From the NCBI GenBank assembly GCA_019417145.1, contig DXVY01000047.1:1-9383 (forward strand): a stretch of 9,383 bases of DNA, read 5' to 3'. The notes beneath the pieces were generated by a model. That model saw only the letters and a list, made by a program, of their open reading frames with translations, made no database searches and was not told the DNA's origin. Shown here piece by piece: positions 6,559 to 9,383 of the stretch. This DNA comes from Clostridiales bacterium. GTDB lineage: Bacteria; Bacillota; Clostridia; Oscillospirales; Acutalibacteraceae. Position numbers and translations under genes: made by a program. How positions within the stretch are numbered: the first letter of the stretch is position 1; each line of letters starts with the position of its first letter.

Positions 6559-7098
6559 TCAAAGCGCGGCGCCGCTTTTGGGGACGGACAGACGCGTCGT
6601 GTCTACGCCCTCCCTTGCCAGCAGCTTCCATTTTACATCGATACCACCTGCGTAGCCTGTCAGGCTGCCGTTGGCCCCCACCACCCGGTGGCAGGGAATA
6701 ATAATGGAAATGGGGTTGTGTCCAACGGCCCCGCCCACAGCCTGGGCGGACATATGCGGCCTTCCCATTTTCGCGGCCATTTTCTTGGCGATATCGCCAT
6801 AGGTGATCACGCTCCCATAGGGAATATCGCATAAGATACCCCATACCTCCCGCCTGAATTCGCTGCCGCTTGGACGCAGGGGAAGCTCATTTGCGGCGGG
6901 CTTTTTGCCGGCAAAGTAGCGGTCCAGCCAGTCATTGGCGGCGTGGAACAGGGGAATGTCGCTTTGGGAAACCACCGTGTCCGGGGCGGTCTCTCCAAAA
7001 TACTTTTGCCCTTCTATCCAAAGGCCCGTAAGGCATTTGCCGTCGCTGGTCAAGGTAAGAAGCCCCACGGGCGAGGGGTAGGTCGTGGCGTAATGCAT
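6559..7098 (-). CDS. ogt: Methylated-DNA--[protein]-cysteine S-methyltransferase
   Basis: This 179-residue protein repairs O6-alkylguanine (and O4-alkylthymine) in DNA by transferring the alkyl group irreversibly to its own cysteine. The acceptor motif is IPCHRVVG with C136, followed by the substrate-loop GSLTGYAGG (144-152). The DNA-binding helix region includes VITYGDIAKKM (97-107), with the expected tyrosine at 100, and HNP at 127-129. The N-terminal half (about 1-75) is the poorly conserved RNase H-like domain. The position usually held by the arginine finger (ARAVG in human AGT and E. coli Ogt) is glutamine here (Q119, in SAQAVGG). The start ATG 7098 has a perfect AGGAGGT at 5 nt, placed one base after the ABC permease stop codon, so the two genes are almost certainly cotranscribed. 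An intrinsic terminator follows downstream. Confidence 0.95.
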   Translation of the reverse strand: MHYATTYPSPVGLLTLTSDGKCLTGLWIEGQKYFGETAPDTVVSQSDIPLFHAANDWLDRYFAGKKPAANELPLRPSGSEFRREVWGILCDIPYGSVITYGDIAKKMAAKMGRPHMSAQAVGGAVGHNPISIIIPCHRVVGANGSLTGYAGGIDVKWKLLAREGVDTTRLSVPKSGAAL

Positions 7099-7103
7099 TT
7101 TGT

Positions 7104-7110
7104 ACCTCCT
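7104..7110 (-). promoter_or_regulatory. Ribosome binding site of ogt abutting the permease stop
   Basis: AGGAGGT on the - strand begins one base after the permease TAA (7114-7112) and sits 5 nt before ogt ATG 7098. The layout suits coupled translation from a shared mRNA. Confidence 0.85.
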
Positions 7111-7111
7111 T

Positions 7112-9383
7112 TTATTCTGTACGCAGCGCCACCACCGGATCCTTTTTGGCGGCGCTTCTGGAGGGGATAATGCCGGAGAACAGGGTCAGCGCCATGCTGA
7201 TCAAAATGAGAATAGCGGCGACCGGCAGCGGGAGAAATGCATTGAGCGATTGAATGCCGGTTAGATGATGCAGGATCAAATTGATGGGGATGCACAACAG
7301 ATAGGTGATCAGCACGCCCATAAGCCCGGAGGTAAACCCGATAATCATCGTTTCCGCATTGAACATATTGGAAACATTCCGTTTGGATGCGCCGATGGCG
7401 CGCAGGATGCCGATTTCCTTTGTGCGCTCCTGTACCGAAATCAGCGTGATTACGCCGATCATAATGGAAGAGACCACCAAAGAAACGCCTACAAAGGCGA
7501 TCAGAACATAGGTGATGGCGTTGATAATCGATGTGACCGAGGACATCATCAGCCCCACATAATCGGTATAATTGATCTTTTCCAGCTCATCCCTTTGCGT
7601 GTTGTAGTCGACGATGGCCTGCTCAATCACATCCTTATTTTCAAAGGAAGAAGCATACAGGTTGATGGAAGCCGGATCGTCCAGATCCACATAACCCAGC
7701 TCCCGCAGGTTGTCCTCATAGCTGGATTCGGAGAAAACCAACACCTGGTCGTAATAAGCGGCGCACTGTTCGGTCGTATAGGCCTCCATGGCCCTATCGA
7801 GGGCCGCCGAGAGCTGCTGGGGACTTTGCCCTTCCATTTGCGCCCGCACTTGGGCGGCGTACTGCGCCTTGAACTGTTCCTCGGCCGCCTGGGTGAACAT
7901 GGCCGTCAGCTCTTCATCGCTCATGGAGGAGGTGTACGCCCTGACCTCCGCGTCGCTCATGCCGGTCTGCTCCGTAATCGCCTGGGCCATCGTGTTTTCC
8001 ATATCGGCGCGGGAGATGCCGCCGATGGCTTGGTTAACGGCGGCGTCGATCTGCTCCTGGCCGGGAATACTCATGATTTTCACGTACGCTTCCGATTTTC
8101 CCTTTTCATCCAGCCCGGCAATATATGCACGGAAGGCGGCGTCCTTTTGCTCATCGGACAGATTGCCGGTGTTTTCCTGGAAGGGAAGGCCGGTAAAGAT
8201 ATCCACCGACGGGTTTTCCAGCTGGGCATCGACGGCGGGGGAGGACTTGGCGTGCTCGACCACATACGCGGTCAGCTGGCTGGTGTAGCCGATGGAGCCG
8301 TTGAGCATGGTGGAAATTGCGTCCTCTTTGGGACGGATAACGCCCGAAACCTTCAGCACGGTTCCGTTGTCGTAAAGGTACTTCAGTCCCGCGTCGGTTT
8401 CGCGAAGATCCGTATACAGGCCGGTGCTTTCATCCAGTACATAGCAATCCGAGTTCAGGATGGTCCGGTATTCTCGATCGCAGATTTCTTCATAGGACCA
8501 TTTCTGTTCCTTTACTTCCACCTCGGTCTTGTTGACGGCGGCCTCCATGACGGCGTCGATCTCCTCTTTGGATTTGAGCCCCAATGCATACAGCGCCATA
8601 TCGTCGATTTCATTGTTTTCGTCCAGCACCAACACGATTTCGTTGTACGCCGTGGGCCAGGATCCATATACCACATCGTACTGGTTTTCCAGTACAGGAT
8701 TGACCAGTCTGCCGTTGTCCCCCGGCAGCATCTCCTGCCACAGATACATGGAAGACCCGGTGGGCGACAGCGCCGTCAGACCCGACATGCCGTATTCTTC
8801 ACTCATGTTCATCATAGAGGAGACGTCCATGCCGAAGTGTTCCAGCAGCAGGTCCTCCATCAGCTCCTGGGAATCCGAGCGGATAATGGTGCCGTCTGTA
8901 TTCTTGGTATACACCAACAGGTCCGTGTCATAGGTGTACTGAATACCGCTGATGGCGTCGTGCAGGTCGTCCTCACCCTCCGTGTCGGCCCGTCTTTCCT
9001 CGATGTACGCCTTGAAGGAGCGCAGGTCGTTTTCAGATGTTTCCGCGGCGCTTAATGCATTGACCAGATCGTACACCATCGGCTTTTGATATACGGCGTC
9101 TTTCTCGTGATCGCCTGATTGGGCCGCGCCGATAAAGGCTTCCATCATCGCCCCGAGATCCATGTTCTGAGCCTGAAGCGTTAGCGGGTACGAGGACAAG
9201 GTGTCCTCTTGCACGGCGCTTATATACGACGTGGTACCATGGGAGACGGCGAATATCAGGGCGATGCCGATAATGCCGATGCTGCCGGCAAAAGAGGTTA
9301 GGGCCGTGCGGCCTTTTTTGGTGAACAAATTCTTCATCGACAGGCCGAATGAGGTGGAAAAGGACATGGAGGGCTTTTTATCC
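7112..9383 (-). CDS. ABC exporter, MacB/FtsX-type permease (probably ATPase-permease fusion); 5' end outside window
   Basis: The frame stays open through the right edge (codons for DKPS precede Met at 9367). That Met has no ribosome binding site, so the visible 751 residues are probably the C-terminal part of a longer protein. Clostridial homologues often carry an N-terminal ABC ATPase domain followed by such a linker; this is inference. Counting from that Met: a first membrane segment at about 26-44; a large extracytoplasmic region at about 45-605; then three membrane segments at about 614-642, 671-700 and 712-735. The FtsX/MacB signature QERTKEIGILRAIGASKRNV (646-665) and the C-terminal PSRSAAKKDPVVALR (735-749) are clear. 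The outer region contains an acidic, helix-prone stretch (about 400-545) that looks like a coiled-coil insertion. MacB-type proteins are mechanotransmitters or exporters of peptides, antibiotics or lipoproteins; the substrate is not evident. The ogt gene follows 13 bp downstream. Confidence 0.9.
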   Translation of the reverse strand, partial: DKKPSMSFSTSFGLSMKNLFTKKGRTALTSFAGSIGIIGIALIFAVSHGTTSYISAVQEDTLSSYPLTLQAQNMDLGAMMEAFIGAAQSGDHEKDAVYQKPMVYDLVNALSAAETSENDLRSFKAYIEERRADTEGEDDLHDAISGIQYTYDTDLLVYTKNTDGTIIRSDSQELMEDLLLEHFGMDVSSMMNMSEEYGMSGLTALSPTGSSMYLWQEMLPGDNGRLVNPVLENQYDVVYGSWPTAYNEIVLVLDENNEIDDMALYALGLKSKEEIDAVMEAAVNKTEVEVKEQKWSYEEICDREYRTILNSDCYVLDESTGLYTDLRETDAGLKYLYDNGTVLKVSGVIRPKEDAISTMLNGSIGYTSQLTAYVVEHAKSSPAVDAQLENPSVDIFTGLPFQENTGNLSDEQKDAAFRAYIAGLDEKGKSEAYVKIMSIPGQEQIDAAVNQAIGGISRADMENTMAQAITEQTGMSDAEVRAYTSSMSDEELTAMFTQAAEEQFKAQYAAQVRAQMEGQSPQQLSAALDRAMEAYTTEQCAAYYDQVLVFSESSYEDNLRELGYVDLDDPASINLYASSFENKDVIEQAIVDYNTQRDELEKINYTDYVGLMMSSVTSIINAITYVLIAFVGVSLVVSSIMIGVITLISVQERTKEIGILRAIGASKRNVSNMFNAETMIIGFTSGLMGVLITYLLCIPINLILHHLTGIQSLNAFLPLPVAAILILISMALTLFSGIIPSRSAAKKDPVVALRTE

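Noticed and set aside
6403..6561. Possible UGA read-through extending ogt
   Set aside because: The frame stays open after the TGA, but the protein already has full family length. The extension resembles no known domain and runs into the terminator.
7265..9055. Long + strand open frame (596 codons) antisense to the ABC permease
   Set aside because: The composition is His/Gly/Asp/Ile-rich and repetitive-looking as expected of an antisense shadow. There is no ribosome binding site, and the opposite strand has clear FtsX motifs and membrane segments.

Overview
The window looks like chromosomal DNA from a strictly anaerobic Clostridia-class Firmicute, probably a gut Oscillospirales or Christensenellales relative. 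This is inference from gene content, not from a marker gene. Supporting points are a class III (oxygen-sensitive) ribonucleotide reductase, a minimal SufCB-type Fe-S assembly pair, a CarD-family RNA polymerase-binding protein, strong AGGAGG-type ribosome binding sites, sigma-A-like promoters, and moderately GC-rich coding DNA. No tRNA, rRNA, CRISPR array, insertion sequence, integrase or phage gene was seen. The content is core or housekeeping.

Left half, + strand (1-4862). The window opens inside nrdD (class III RNR). Its C-terminus carries a fused thioredoxin-like domain with a CPNC redox site, and an NADPH-type thioredoxin reductase gene (trxB) follows 19 bp downstream. Together they suggest an NADPH -> TrxB -> fused redoxin -> NrdD electron path for making dNTPs without oxygen. 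A near-consensus promoter (2430-2458) then starts a two-gene unit, smsC-smsB, encoding a SufC-like ATPase and a short SufB/SufD-like scaffold. This is the layout of the minimal SUF-like (SMS) Fe-S system. A hairpin follows, then carD, then a strong 14-bp-stem terminator at 4869-4904 that serves as the convergence point.

Right half, - strand (4918-9383). Reading right to left: the C-terminal permease part of a large MacB/FtsX-type ABC exporter, open through the right window edge and probably fused to an upstream ATPase domain; ogt (O6-alkylguanine-DNA alkyltransferase), whose ribosome binding site starts one base after the permease stop codon; an intrinsic terminator (about 6403-6443); a consensus promoter (6324-6353) driving a uridine-kinase-like P-loop kinase; and a flavodoxin-domain protein ending at the shared convergent terminator.

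No stretch over about 300 bp lacks a gene. The gaps at 2343-2520, 4161-4328, 5461-5685 and 6265-6558 hold the promoters, hairpins and terminators listed. I saw nothing convincing in 5461-5685 beyond the ribosome binding site of the flavodoxin gene. The most notable points are the NrdD-redoxin fusion next to trxB, the minimal SmsCB pair, and the Arg-finger-to-Gln substitution in the alkyltransferase. I do not see a clearly undescribed system.
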